NCBI GenBank assembly: GCA_900540535.1
Contig: UQGM01000021.1
Span: 1-40,690 of the forward strand
Reading direction: 5' to 3'
Source of the DNA: an uncultured Oscillospiraceae bacterium
GTDB taxonomy: Bacteria; Bacillota; Clostridia; Oscillospirales; Acutalibacteraceae
DNA length: 40,690 bases
Shown here: positions 8,593 through 16,710 of the stretch, piece by piece
Layout: each line of letters opens with the position of its first letter
Position numbering within the stretch: the first letter of the stretch is position 1
Made by a program: the position numbers and the translations under genes
The notes under the pieces: model-generated
The model's database searches: none
Seen by the model: the letters and a program-made list of their open reading frames with translations, nothing else
Told to the model about the DNA's origin: nothing

Positions 8593-9309
8593 ATGAAGCC
8601 CAATAAAGCAACTCGATATTTTCTTGAAACTGTACTTGCAATTGCAACGGTATTTGCAGTTGTAACAATAATTAGGGCAGGATTTGTAGTTGATGAGTAT
8701 GGTGCATTATTACCAGAATATGGAAGGACACTCTATTACTTATGGGCAGCTTTAGTTGTTCCATTTTCATTATTTATTATATTTCATTCCCTATACGATA
8801 GCGGAATTATTGAAAAAGTAGCAACATACCATTCCCGATTCTATAAAGTTATCAAAGTTTTAATTATTGCCATTTCAATAGTTAGTGCCATTATTTCTGT
8901 ATATTCTCATACTGCACTAAACAATACTATTGAGGCAGCATCACTGGATGTATATAGCAATGTTTCACACTTTGACACGCAATATTTTAAAAAAATTTCA
9001 TTGGACGATTTGGATAAATTGTCGCAAAAACAGTATTCTGGAATAGTGTATATTACCAGAACTAATTGTCGTGCTTGTTTAGCATTTCAGCCAAAGTTTC
9101 AAGAAGTTCTTGAAGATGAGGGGAAAATCTCGCTAGTTTACAACACTTCTGTAGATAGAGAAGATTATAAAGAAGCTTTAACAACGGTAATGGAGAAATA
9201 TTCTATTGCTACAGTGCCAACTGTCCTTATTTTTCATAAAGGTGATGTTAAATATAAGTTTGATGGCAAAGATATAGTGTCAGATGTTATTTCTTTTTTT
9301 GACGACTAA
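8593..9309 (+). CDS. Membrane-anchored thioredoxin-like protein
   Basis: The 238-residue protein has three hydrophobic helices in its first half (about 11-33, 46-67 and 86-105), then a soluble thioredoxin fold from about residue 145. The redox motif is C-R-A-C (Cys159 and Cys162 in TRTNCRACLAFQ), and a cis-proline loop IATVPTVLIF lies about 50 residues later, as in thioredoxins. With three helices and few charges after the third, the catalytic domain could face outward, where it would act on disulfides of exported proteins; topology is inferred. The obvious client is the secreted cysteine protein encoded just upstream. Start ATG 8593 follows a weak GGTGGTG. Composition is AT-rich like its partner. 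Confidence 0.7.
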   Translation: MKPNKATRYFLETVLAIATVFAVVTIIRAGFVVDEYGALLPEYGRTLYYLWAALVVPFSLFIIFHSLYDSGIIEKVATYHSRFYKVIKVLIIAISIVSAIISVYSHTALNNTIEAASLDVYSNVSHFDTQYFKKISLDDLDKLSQKQYSGIVYITRTNCRACLAFQPKFQEVLEDEGKISLVYNTSVDREDYKEALTTVMEKYSIATVPTVLIFHKGDVKYKFDGKDIVSDVISFFDD

Positions 9310-9422
9310 ACAGGTATCTTGAAAGTGTACATCGATTTATATTTTAGTGAGCTGGTGGTTTGTACTGCTTCTTATTTAACAAGTTATTAGCCTATCTTTT
9401 CTTTTGACTTGTTTTTATTCTT

Positions 9423-9469
9423 GACGGCTCGCTACAAGCGCACCGTCATTATTAGAGTTTTACATTTTT
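9423..9469 (+). terminator. hairpin after the thioredoxin-like gene
   Basis: GACGG (9423-9427) with CCGTC (9443-9447) and an inner CGC/GCG pair around TACAA form an interrupted hairpin, followed by a T-rich but broken tract (ATTATTAGAGTTTTAC...). A plausible but imperfect terminator. The surrounding 9310-9569 has no ORF. Confidence 0.45.
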
Positions 9470-9523
9470 ATTGTTCTCCGGAAGAACAGGAGCTTTATTT
9501 CCACGTCTTAAGACACCAATTAA

Positions 9524-9567
9524 AACCCCGTTGATTAAGCTAAAAAATCAATGGGGTTAGTAAATTT
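9524..9567 (+). terminator. second hairpin at the right end of the cassette
   Basis: AACCCCGTTGATT (9524-9536) pairs with AATCAATGGGGTT (9546-9558) with one G-T wobble and a nine-base loop; AGTAAATTTT follows. It directly abuts the second insertion-sequence end at 9570. Confidence 0.5.
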
Positions 9568-9569
9568 TA

Positions 9570-9626
9570 GCTCTGTGTCAATAGTTGGAGTAAAAATTAA
9601 AACGGAAAATTTGCAGCAGGCAGTTG
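9570..9626 (+). repeat. ISL3-type insertion-sequence end, copy 2
   Basis: GCTCTGTGTCAATAGTTGG, then TTAAAACGGAAAAT and GCAGCAGGCAGTTG, is a direct repeat of 7351-7408 with a handful of differences and a two-base deletion. It is the terminus of the element whose truncated transposase lies immediately inside, on the minus strand. Confidence 0.75.
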
Positions 9627-9878
9627 TCAAGAGGCAGCTGCCTGTTTGTTAGTAAGCTGATGGGAGAACATGTGTAAAATACGGTTTCTAAAATGTTTAA
9701 AGTTTTGATAACCATATGCATTGCGTTTAAGAACTTTAATTCTGTTATTGCATCCTTCGGTGAAACCATGGGTTATGGAAGTATCAAAAGAATTAAGGAT
9801 ACCGCAGTACCAGTTATGCATTGTACGTGCACATTTCTCAAGCGGAAGCAGTCCGCAGTTTTTTGCATCGGCTTTATC
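9627..9878 (-). pseudogene. truncated ISL3-family transposase, C-terminal remnant
   Basis: The minus strand encodes DAKNCGLLPLEKCART followed by the hallmark end of ISL3 transposases, HGFTEGCNNRIKVLKRNAY and GYQNFKHFRNRILHMF, then a stop at 9627. Only about 80 residues of a roughly 400-residue protein remain and there is no start. The upstream boundary is exact: the remnant is in frame directly after the TAA stop (9879-9881) of the NUDIX gene, showing that the insertion or deletion joined host DNA right at the end of that gene. Confidence 0.8.
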
Positions 9879-10385
9879 TTATATATCACTGTTTTCAAAA
9901 AAGTAACTGAGTGTGTCTACAAGAAGCTTTTCATCATAGAGCTTGTGGATTTCCTCTTTGCTGAGCCATTTTGACTGTTCTACCTCTTTTGTTTCCGCTT
10001 TATCTAAATGTGCTTCACCGTCATACTCAAAGCACCATACGTCCAATATATCGCTGAATTTTCTTCTTCCCATGGCTTTTCGCACTTTTGAGAAAATAAG
10101 TCTGCCTTTATCGGGTGAAAGTTCAATTCCGACTTCTTCCTTTACTTCTCTTAATGCGCCCTGTAAGCTGTTTTCTCTCTTTAAAACGGAACCGCCTACG
10201 GTTTCCCACATAAGGGGACAGGTGGGTCTGTCTGCCGCACGCTGAGAAACAAGATATTGACCCTTTGAGTTTTTAATCCAGACATGAACAACTAAATGAA
10301 ATAAATTTTCGGGCAGCTCTTCGCCTCTCATGTGGCTTTTGCCCGTTAAAACTCTGTCCTCGGTGTATAAATCCCACAGTTCCAT
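9879..10385 (-). CDS. NUDIX hydrolase (isopentenyl-isomerase-like group)
   Basis: A 168-residue NUDIX protein. The NUDIX box is complete: G-x5-E-x7-R-E-V-x-E-E-x-G-I, starting in GGSVLKRENS and ending in REVKEEVGI. The N-terminus MELWDLYTEDRVLTGKSHMRG is typical of the YfcD/idi-like NUDIX group whose true substrates are mostly unknown. A paralogue with the same opening (MELWDVYNRDR) lies at 16019. The start ATG 10385 has an AAGGGAGG-type ribosome site upstream. The gene's own terminator was probably displaced, because an ISL3 transposase remnant begins at its stop codon. Confidence 0.9.
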   Translation of the reverse strand: MELWDLYTEDRVLTGKSHMRGEELPENLFHLVVHVWIKNSKGQYLVSQRAADRPTCPLMWETVGGSVLKRENSLQGALREVKEEVGIELSPDKGRLIFSKVRKAMGRRKFSDILDVWCFEYDGEAHLDKAETKEVEQSKWLSKEEIHKLYDEKLLVDTLSYFFENSDI

Positions 10386-10445
10386 TTTAAAGCCTCCCTT
10401 TTACTTGGTTCAGCTATTATCTCACAAAAACAAAACTTTAACAAT

Positions 10446-10486
10446 AAGAAAAGCAAAAGAAAAAGTCCGGCTTGTAACCGGACTTT
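10446..10486 (-). terminator. intrinsic terminator of the DEAD-box helicase gene
   Basis: Read on the minus strand, AAAGTCCGG and CCGGACTTT (10478-10486 and 10462-10470) form a perfect 9-bp stem with a seven-base loop, followed by TTTCTTTTGCTTTTC. Confidence 0.85.
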
Positions 10487-10507
10487 AAGTTAAATATATT
10501 GCAGTAA

Positions 10508-12220
10508 TTACAGCTTCCTTGTAACTGTTTTATATCCCATTATCTTGCAGCCCTTCATTGCATCGAGAACCTTTTTGGTGTTTTCCTTTGGTACTGAAAC
10601 AATGGTGCAGGATTCGAGTATTTCAATTCTGCCGAAAGTCTTTCCGGGAAGTCCCGATTCTCCTGCAACAGCTCCTAAAATGTGAGCGGCGCTGACTCTG
10701 TGTTTTTTGCCCACATTTATGCTGATTTTATCCATTCCGCTTTCGTCGGCGTGTTCACGGCGGGGAGCACGTGCTGCGCTTCTTGTGTTCTGCTTTCTTC
10801 TGTCACCCTGCTGAGAACGTCCACGGCGGTCACGGTCGGAATCGCTTCTGCGGTTCATTGTAAGACGGATTTTCTTTCCCTCTTCCTCAAATGCAATATC
10901 ATCGTGCTTGCTGTGAGTGTTGTAGCTGCCTGTTTCAATAAGCTTTTTTATAAGTGCGCCGCAGATTTCAACAGAGGAATAGCTTCCGAAAAGGGAGTCG
11001 AGAATTTCATTGAACTCCTCAAGTCCGCCTTCTTCGATTGTCTTACTGATTTCTTCCGTAAGCTTTACATTTAAAACGTCGCTGAGTTCATCACTTGTGG
11101 GTATGCGCATAAGATGAATTTTTGACTTTGTGTATCTCTCAATGTCGTGGAGCTCATAAATCTGCCTGCGTCCGCATACAAAGGTGTAAGCGGTTCCCTG
11201 TTTGCCGATTCTTCCTGTACGTCCTATTCTGTGTACATAGTATTCGAGATCCTGAGGAATGTCGTAGTTAAATACTGCTTCAACGTCGTCAACGTCAATG
11301 CCTCTTGCAGCAACGTCTGTGGCGATGAGAATACTTATCTTTCCCTTACGGTAGCCGTTCATTATTCTGGTGCGGTCGTTCTGCTTCATGTCGCCGTGAA
11401 GTCCGCCTACGCAGTAACCCATTGCGCTGAGCTCTTCCGCAAGATCACCGACCTGCTTTTTGGTGTTGCAGAAAACTATGGAGCGGGAGGGATTGTATCT
11501 GTCAAGAAGTCTGCTCAGAGCCTCTGTTTTCTTACCGGCGGGAATTTCGTAGTAATACTGGTCAATGTTGGGAACAGTGATTTCTTCCCTTGTGATTTTT
11601 ACGATTTCGGGCTCATGCTGATAGAGCTTTGTAATCTCCATTATCTCGTCGCTCATAGTGGCAGAAAAGAGAATGGTCTGTCTTTCTTCCGGAACATCCT
11701 TGAGGATTGTCTCAATATCCTCTCTGAATCCCATGCTGAGCATTTCGTCAGCCTCATCTAAAATAACCATTTTAAGGTGAGAGAAAGAAATTGTCTTTCG
11801 GCGCATATGGTCCATAACTCTGCCGGGAGTACCAACTATAATCTGTGCTCCGCCTTTAAGGGCCTCGAACTGTCTTTCAATAGGCTGACCGCCGTAAATG
11901 GGAACGGTCTTTATAAAGCGTTTGTATTTTGTAAGCTTTTTGATTTCATCGCATGCCTGAATTGCAAGCTCTCTTGTAGGACAGAGAATGAGAATCTGAG
12001 TGGCTTTTTTAAGAGCCTTGTCGATAATTTCAATGGCGGGAATACTGAAAGCCGCTGTCTTTCCCGTACCTGTATGGGAGTGGCCTATAACGTCCTTGCC
12101 GCTGAGTATAAGGGGGATGCTCTCCGCCTGAATACCTGTGGCTTCTTCAAAACCGATATCGCTGATGGCGTGTTTTATCTCTTCTGAAATTGGCATTTCG
12201 GAAAACTGTTTAATAATCAT
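10508..12220 (-). CDS. DEAD-box RNA helicase with DbpA-type RNA-binding domain
   Basis: ATP-dependent RNA helicase of 570 residues, probably active in ribosome assembly or cold-associated RNA remodelling. Motifs in order: Q motif near residue 30, Walker A SHTGTGKT (48-55; His replaces the usual Gln), PTRELA, TPGRV, DEAD (LDEADEML), SAT (LFSATMS) and the helicase C-terminal HRIGRTGRIG. A basic linker of about 40 residues (RRSDSDRDRRGRSQQGDR) leads to a C-terminal DbpA/CsdA RNA-recognition domain (about 495-570, KISINVGKKHRVSAAHILGA). Length and layout fit clostridial CshA/DeaD-like enzymes; I leave the symbol empty because subfamily is uncertain. Confidence 0.93.
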   Translation of the reverse strand: MIIKQFSEMPISEEIKHAISDIGFEEATGIQAESIPLILSGKDVIGHSHTGTGKTAAFSIPAIEIIDKALKKATQILILCPTRELAIQACDEIKKLTKYKRFIKTVPIYGGQPIERQFEALKGGAQIIVGTPGRVMDHMRRKTISFSHLKMVILDEADEMLSMGFREDIETILKDVPEERQTILFSATMSDEIMEITKLYQHEPEIVKITREEITVPNIDQYYYEIPAGKKTEALSRLLDRYNPSRSIVFCNTKKQVGDLAEELSAMGYCVGGLHGDMKQNDRTRIMNGYRKGKISILIATDVAARGIDVDDVEAVFNYDIPQDLEYYVHRIGRTGRIGKQGTAYTFVCGRRQIYELHDIERYTKSKIHLMRIPTSDELSDVLNVKLTEEISKTIEEGGLEEFNEILDSLFGSYSSVEICGALIKKLIETGSYNTHSKHDDIAFEEEGKKIRLTMNRRSDSDRDRRGRSQQGDRRKQNTRSAARAPRREHADESGMDKISINVGKKHRVSAAHILGAVAGESGLPGKTFGRIEILESCTIVSVPKENTKKVLDAMKGCKIMGYKTVTRKL

Positions 12221-12251
12221 AAGTTCCTCTTTTCAAAAATTTATCCCGGTT

Positions 12252-12280
12252 ATTATACTACAAAAAAGTGTAATCTTTAA
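12252..12280 (-). promoter_or_regulatory. probable promoter of the DEAD-box helicase gene
   Basis: On the minus strand, TATAAT (complement of 12252-12257) lies 17 bases from TTAAAG (complement of 12275-12280). The -10 is perfect and the -35 weak. Confidence 0.5.
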
Positions 12281-12435
12281 AAGAAAAATGGTTCTAAATA
12301 AAAAAACGGCAACTTTGCCAATAATAAAAGAGGATGCGACGCTAATAATGTGACAATCAATAGTGAAAAAAGGGGTTCGATTGTGACCAAAGGTTATTTT
12401 ATATGTAACATAATTGTGAACTTTTAAAAAACCCC

Positions 12436-12464
12436 TTGATTTTTAAGGTGAAAGTGTCTAAAAT
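12436..12464 (+). promoter_or_regulatory. sigma-A promoter of groES-groEL
   Basis: TTGATT (12436-12441), 17 bases, TAAAAT (12459-12464). The CIRCE operator begins six bases downstream of the -10. Confidence 0.8.
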
Positions 12465-12469
12465 ATGTT

Positions 12470-12496
12470 TTAGCACTCAGAGAGTTAGAGTGCTAA
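12470..12496 (+). promoter_or_regulatory. CIRCE operator (HrcA-binding site)
   Basis: TTAGCACTC (12470-12478), nine bases, GAGTGCTAA (12488-12496): a perfect CIRCE inverted repeat. Its position at the transcription start means HrcA would block the groE promoter when unstressed. hrcA itself is not in the window. Confidence 0.97.
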
Positions 12497-12531
12497 CTGA
12501 ACTTGTACATAATTTCAAGGAGGAATTTAAT

Positions 12532-12816
12532 ATGACTATTAAACCGCTTGCAGACAGAGTTGTTGTTAAAGCCGTTGAGATGGAAGAGACAACAAAGAGT
12601 GGAATCATTCTTGCCGCTTCCGCACAGGAGAAGCCCCAGATCGCCGAGGTTGTTGCAGTAGGACCCGGAGGAATGGTAGACGGCAAAGAAGTTGAGATGT
12701 ATGTTAAGGTAGGCGACAAGGTTATAACAAGCAAGTACTCCGGAACCGAAGTAAAACTTGATAAAGAAGAATATACAATTGTCCGCCAGGGCGACATTCT
12801 TGCAGTTGTAGAATAA
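12532..12816 (+). CDS. groES: Co-chaperonin GroES
   Basis: The 94-residue lid of the GroEL folding chamber. It begins MTIKPLADRVVVKAVE, carries the mobile loop EETTKSGIILAASAQEKPQ that docks on GroEL, and ends YTIVRQGDILAVVE. An open frame extends upstream across the CIRCE operator, but ATG 12532 has AAGGAGG at proper spacing and matches the family start. It is separated by 27 bases from groEL and shares its promoter. Confidence 0.98.
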   Translation: MTIKPLADRVVVKAVEMEETTKSGIILAASAQEKPQIAEVVAVGPGGMVDGKEVEMYVKVGDKVITSKYSGTEVKLDKEEYTIVRQGDILAVVE

Positions 12817-12843
12817 TTAACTTTCTTTTGGAGGTAATGACTT

Positions 12844-14481
12844 ATGGCTAAACAGATTATTTACGGTGAAGAAGCCCGCAAGGCTCTTCAGAAGGGTATC
12901 GACAAGCTTAGCGATACCGTTAAAATCACACTTGGACCCAAGGGCAGAAACGTTGTTCTTGATAAAAAATACGGCGCACCCCTTATCACAAACGACGGTG
13001 TTTCCATTGCAAAGGAAATCGAGCTTGAAGATCCCTTTGAGAACATGGGCGCACAGCTTGTAAAGGAAGTTGCTACAAAGACAAACGATGTAGCAGGTGA
13101 CGGTACAACAACCGCAACACTTCTTGCACAGGCACTTGTACGTGAGGGACTTAAAAACGTTGCAGCCGGCGCAAATCCCATGGAAGTAAAGAATGGCATT
13201 AAGAAGGCTGTTGAAACAGCAGTTGAGGCTCTTAAGGCTAACTCAACACCCGTTAAGGGCACACAGGATATCGCTCATGCAGCAACAGTTTCTTCCGCTG
13301 ATGAGTACATCGGCCAGCTTATCGCTGAGGCTATGGAAAAGGTTACAGCAGACGGCGTAATCACAGTTGAGGAGTCAAGAACAGCTGATACATCCGTTGA
13401 TGTTGTTGAGGGTATGCAGTTTGACCGTGGTTATGTATCACCCTACATGGCAACAGATATGGATAAGATGGAAGCAGTTATCGACGATGCATATCTTCTT
13501 ATTACAGACAAGAAGATTTCAAATATTCAGGAAATCCTTCCCCTTCTCGAGCAGGTACTTCAGGCAGGCAAGAAGCTTGTTATCGTAGCTGAGGACGTTG
13601 AGGGTGAAGCTCTTGCAACACTCCTTGTTAACAGACTCAGAGGCACATTCACCTGCGTAGCAGTCAAGGCACCCGGCTTTGGCGACAGACGTAAGGAAAT
13701 GCTTCGTGATATCGCTATCCTTACAAGCGGCGAGGTTATCACCTCCGACCTTGGCCTTGAGCTTAAGGATACAACAATGGAGCAGCTCGGTAGCGCACGT
13801 CAGGTAAAGGTAACAAAGGAAAATACAATTATCGTTGACGGTATGGGCGATCCCGCTGCAATTAAGGCAAGAATTAACCAGATCAAGGCTCAGATTGAGG
13901 AGTCAACTTCAGAGTTTGACCGTGAAAAGCTTCAGGAGCGTCTTGCAAAGCTTTCCGGCGGTGTAGCAGTTCTCAGAGTCGGCGCAGCAACAGAGACTGA
14001 GATGAAGGAGAAGAAGCTCCGCATTGAGGATGCTCTTGCAGCAACAAAGGCAGCTGTTGAAGAAGGTCTCGTAGCAGGCGGCGGTGTTGCACTTGTAAAC
14101 GTTATCCCCGCAGTTGAAAAGCTTCTTGATACAGATAACCTCGATGAAAAGACAGGCGTTAAGATTGTTCTTAAGGCTCTTGAAGAGCCCATGCGTCAGA
14201 TTGCCGCAAACGCAGGTCTTGAGGGTTCAGTAATTGTTGACGCTGTTAAGAAGTCAGGCAAGGTTGGTTATGGCTTCGACTTTGCAAAGAGCAATTACAT
14301 CGATATGCTTGATGCAGGTATCGTTGACCCCACTAAGGTTACACGTTCAGCTCTTCAGAACGCAGCATCAGTAGCAGCAATGGTTCTTACAACAGAGTCA
14401 CTTGTAACAGATAAGCCCGATCCCGCAGCAGATGCAGCAGCAAAAGCAGCTATGGCATCACAGGGCGGCGGAATGTATTAA
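12844..14481 (+). CDS. groEL: Chaperonin GroEL
   Basis: The 545-residue 60-kDa chaperonin. It shows LGPKGRNVVLDKKYGAP, the nucleotide-binding DVAGDGTTTATLLAQ, the apical domain with RGYVSPYMATD, the hinge AVEEGLVAGGGVAL and a short C-terminal glycine/methionine tail (GGGMY). Length is standard. TTGGAGG precedes ATG 12844. Codon use is strongly biased to a few codons (for example CTT, GTT, ACA), as expected for a highly expressed gene. A strong terminator follows. Confidence 0.99.
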   Translation: MAKQIIYGEEARKALQKGIDKLSDTVKITLGPKGRNVVLDKKYGAPLITNDGVSIAKEIELEDPFENMGAQLVKEVATKTNDVAGDGTTTATLLAQALVREGLKNVAAGANPMEVKNGIKKAVETAVEALKANSTPVKGTQDIAHAATVSSADEYIGQLIAEAMEKVTADGVITVEESRTADTSVDVVEGMQFDRGYVSPYMATDMDKMEAVIDDAYLLITDKKISNIQEILPLLEQVLQAGKKLVIVAEDVEGEALATLLVNRLRGTFTCVAVKAPGFGDRRKEMLRDIAILTSGEVITSDLGLELKDTTMEQLGSARQVKVTKENTIIVDGMGDPAAIKARINQIKAQIEESTSEFDREKLQERLAKLSGGVAVLRVGAATETEMKEKKLRIEDALAATKAAVEEGLVAGGGVALVNVIPAVEKLLDTDNLDEKTGVKIVLKALEEPMRQIAANAGLEGSVIVDAVKKSGKVGYGFDFAKSNYIDMLDAGIVDPTKVTRSALQNAASVAAMVLTTESLVTDKPDPAADAAAKAAMASQGGGMY

Positions 14482-14518
14482 TTAAAACAGTTAAACTAAC
14501 TGTCGGTTTGTTTATCAG

Positions 14519-14552
14519 AGCCGGATACTGTAAAAGGTATCCGGCTTTTTTC
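14519..14552 (+). terminator. intrinsic terminator of groESL
   Basis: AGCCGGATAC (14519-14528) pairs perfectly with GTATCCGGCT (14537-14546) around an eight-base loop, followed by TTTTTTCTG. Confidence 0.92.
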
Positions 14553-14672
14553 TGTGTAAGATATATAATGCATTAGAGATCGATTTGTGCAATGTAAATG
14601 AATGTACAAAAAAATCGTAAAACGGATTGACTTTTTAATCAAAATATGCAAAAATTAACTCCGTTAATAAAT

Positions 14673-14708
14673 GGCGGGCGATGTAATCGCTCGTTTTAAA
14701 TTTTTATT
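14673..14708 (+). terminator. terminator-like hairpin in the leader of the metallophosphoesterase gene
   Basis: CGGGCGA (14675-14681) pairs with TCGCTCG (14687-14693) with one G-T wobble, loop TGTAA, followed by TTTTAAATTTTTAT. It lies just before the GAGGAG ribosome site. Either a weak terminator of a short upstream transcript or an attenuator. Confidence 0.35.
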
Positions 14709-14724
14709 GAGGAGAAGATGTTTT

Positions 14725-15906
14725 ATGAGCATTGTGCAAAAACGTATTTTAATTGCAGTGCTGTCTGTCGTTGCGGTTTTACTTATAGCTGGTATAGCCG
14801 CTCTGATTATTTTACTTCCTGCAAAGGGAGAGGTTTCAAACGAATTCTGGCTTTCAACGGACACATATCGTCTTGAAGATACCCAGGTAATCCAAAAAGA
14901 GCAGGGTAAGGATTTCAAAATTCTCAACCTGGCCGATATTCAGTATAGCGACGTAAAGGACATTGGTAAAAGATCTTATACAGAAGAGACTATAAAGACT
15001 CTTATCGAGCAGGAAAAGCCTGATCTTATTCTTATGACAGGTGACCAGACATGGACTGCAACACAGCGTTCTTCCATTAAGTCTTTAATCAAATTTATGG
15101 ATTCCTTTAAAATACCGTGGGCACCTGTTTTCGGCAACCATGACGGAGAGGGTAACGCAGACAAAAACTGGCTTGCAGACAGATATGAGGAGTCTGAGTA
15201 TTGCCTTTTCAAAAAGGGACCCAATAATATCGGTGGTGTAGGCAACTACATAATCAACATCATGGAGGGCGACAAAATTGTGGAGTCCATTATCATGATG
15301 GATTCCGGAGTATGGCGCAATTATCCCGATGAAAGCGAGCACTTTATGTATAGCGACGCTCTTAAGGATGACTATGAGGGCGAAGAGAAGTCAAAAAATT
15401 ACAAGGAATATAAGCTCAATGATGACGGAACACGTCAGCAGGCTCAGTACGGAACAGGCTATGAATTCATTGCAGAATCACAGATAGCTTGGTATAAATG
15501 GGCAATTGAGGGCGCAGCGAAGATAAACGGAGGAACTGCTCCCGAATCAACAGCCGTGTTCCATATAGCTCTTCCCGAGTACCATGAAGCGTATCTCCAG
15601 TGGCTTGACAGCGGTTTTAATCCCGATATGGGATTTGGAGAAATGCGTGAACAGGTATGCTGTCCGAAGATAAATTCAGGTCTTTTCGATGTTATGAAAG
15701 AGCTTGGCAGCACAAAGAATGTACTCGTTGGCCATGACCATATCAATACATTTTCAGTAATGTATGAGGGAATAAGACTCACATACGGTCTTAAGACAGG
15801 CGACCGCTGTTACATAAATGATGATCTCAACGGCGGAACCGTCCTTACACTTACAGATAAGGGCATCACAAACGTTGAACATAAGTTTGTAGAAGTTAAA
15901 GACTAA
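14725..15906 (+). CDS. Membrane-anchored calcineurin-like metallophosphoesterase
   Basis: A 393-residue protein with one N-terminal transmembrane helix (about residues 6-31, ILIAVLSVVAVLLIAGIAAL) followed by an extracytoplasmic calcineurin-like phosphoesterase domain. The metal-ligand series is visible: LADIQYSD, LMTGDQTW, FGNHDGE, a His in VFHIALPEYH and the closing GHDHINTF. It resembles the PhoD/purple acid phosphatase-like secreted phosphoesterases; the substrate is unknown. An in-frame upstream ATG at 14671 lies across a hairpin and lacks a ribosome site, so ATG 14725, ten bases after GAGGAG, is chosen. It is a monocistronic gene closed by a hairpin. Confidence 0.85.
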   Translation: MSIVQKRILIAVLSVVAVLLIAGIAALIILLPAKGEVSNEFWLSTDTYRLEDTQVIQKEQGKDFKILNLADIQYSDVKDIGKRSYTEETIKTLIEQEKPDLILMTGDQTWTATQRSSIKSLIKFMDSFKIPWAPVFGNHDGEGNADKNWLADRYEESEYCLFKKGPNNIGGVGNYIINIMEGDKIVESIIMMDSGVWRNYPDESEHFMYSDALKDDYEGEEKSKNYKEYKLNDDGTRQQAQYGTGYEFIAESQIAWYKWAIEGAAKINGGTAPESTAVFHIALPEYHEAYLQWLDSGFNPDMGFGEMREQVCCPKINSGLFDVMKELGSTKNVLVGHDHINTFSVMYEGIRLTYGLKTGDRCYINDDLNGGTVLTLTDKGITNVEHKFVEVKD

Positions 15907-15955
15907 AATTTACAAATAACGCTGGGGAATTTTAAGTCCGATAATTAGTTTTACA

Positions 15956-16000
15956 AAGCGGTCAGAGGTTCATACTCTGACCGCTTATTGAAGTTTTATA
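15956..16000 (+). terminator. hairpin after the metallophosphoesterase gene
   Basis: AAGCGGTCAGAG (15956-15967) pairs perfectly with CTCTGACCGCTT (15975-15986), loop GTTCATA. The following ATTGAAGTTTTAT is only moderately T-rich. Confidence 0.75.
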
Positions 16001-16018
16001 TTAGTTAGGGGTGATTAT

Positions 16019-16540
16019 ATGGAATTATGGGATGTTTACAACAGAGATAGAACAAAATCCGGTAAGACAATGGTCAGGGGAGAAAAAGCGGAAAAAGACG
16101 CTTACCGCTTGGTGGTGCATGCCTGCATTTTTAATTCAAAAGGTGAAATGCTAATTCAGCAGAGGCAGCCTTTTAAATCCGGATGGTCAAATATGTGGGA
16201 TATAACTGTCGGCGGAAGTGCAATAGCCGGAGAAACGAGTCAAACAGCTGCTGAAAGGGAAATCTTTGAAGAAATAGGACTCAAAATTAATCTTCAAAAT
16301 GTTCAGCCGCATTTAACAATAAATTTTGATTCCGGATTTGATGATGTTTACCTTATTGAAAGAGACCTTGATGTTAAAGATTTGGTTTTGCAGTATGAGG
16401 AAGTACAACAGGTTAAGTGGGCAACGTTGGATGAAATACTTCAAAAACTAGATGACGGCACTTTTATTCCCTATTATAAAAGCCTTATTCAGTTGTTTTT
16501 TGATATGAGAAATAATTATGGCTGTCATCAGAAAAAATAA
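16019..16540 (+). CDS. NUDIX hydrolase, paralogue of the gene at 9879-10385
   Basis: A 173-residue NUDIX protein beginning MELWDVYNRDRTKSGKTMVRG. The NUDIX box is intact (GGSAIAGETSQTAAEREIFEE ending in EEIGL, with G-x5-E-x7-R-E-I-x-E-E-x-G). It shares its opening and domain layout with the other NUDIX protein in this window but diverges in the C-terminal half, so a duplication with specialisation is likely. The substrate cannot be told. ATG 16019 follows AGGGGTG. Promoter not identified; a strong terminator follows. Confidence 0.9.
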   Translation: MELWDVYNRDRTKSGKTMVRGEKAEKDAYRLVVHACIFNSKGEMLIQQRQPFKSGWSNMWDITVGGSAIAGETSQTAAEREIFEEIGLKINLQNVQPHLTINFDSGFDDVYLIERDLDVKDLVLQYEEVQQVKWATLDEILQKLDDGTFIPYYKSLIQLFFDMRNNYGCHQKK

Positions 16541-16550
16541 ATATATTAAA

Positions 16551-16586
16551 AAAAGAGACAGAGTTTTGCACTCTGTCTCTTTTTAG
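16551..16586 (+). terminator. intrinsic terminator after the second NUDIX gene
   Basis: AAAAGAGACAGAG (16551-16563) pairs perfectly with CTCTGTCTCTTTT (16571-16583), loop TTTTGCA; the 3' arm itself ends in the T-run. It would also work on the minus strand. Confidence 0.9.
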
Positions 16587-16638
16587 ACTTTCTTATAGAA
16601 ACTAATTTTAAACTCCGGCGTTATTTTTATACCTGTAT

Positions 16639-16667
16639 TTGCAAATAAAGTAAAAATTTGATAAAAT
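16639..16667 (+). promoter_or_regulatory. probable sigma-A promoter of the tmk-to-GNAT_C operon
   Basis: TTGCAA (16639-16644), 17 bases, TAAAAT (16662-16667). A perfect TATAAT overlaps at 16667-16672 but would need a 22-base spacer. Confidence 0.55.
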
Positions 16668-16710
16668 ATAATGTCAATTTTATTATAAAAAGAATTGGAG
16701 AATGATTGAG

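Noticed and set aside
7351..9626. Classical composite transposon
   Set aside because: The two insertion-sequence ends are both partial, in direct orientation, and neither copy has an intact transposase or a second end.
12436..12531. Longer GroES reading frame beginning upstream of the CIRCE element
   Set aside because: It would translate through the promoter and operator; ATG 12532 has the ribosome site and the conserved N-terminus.
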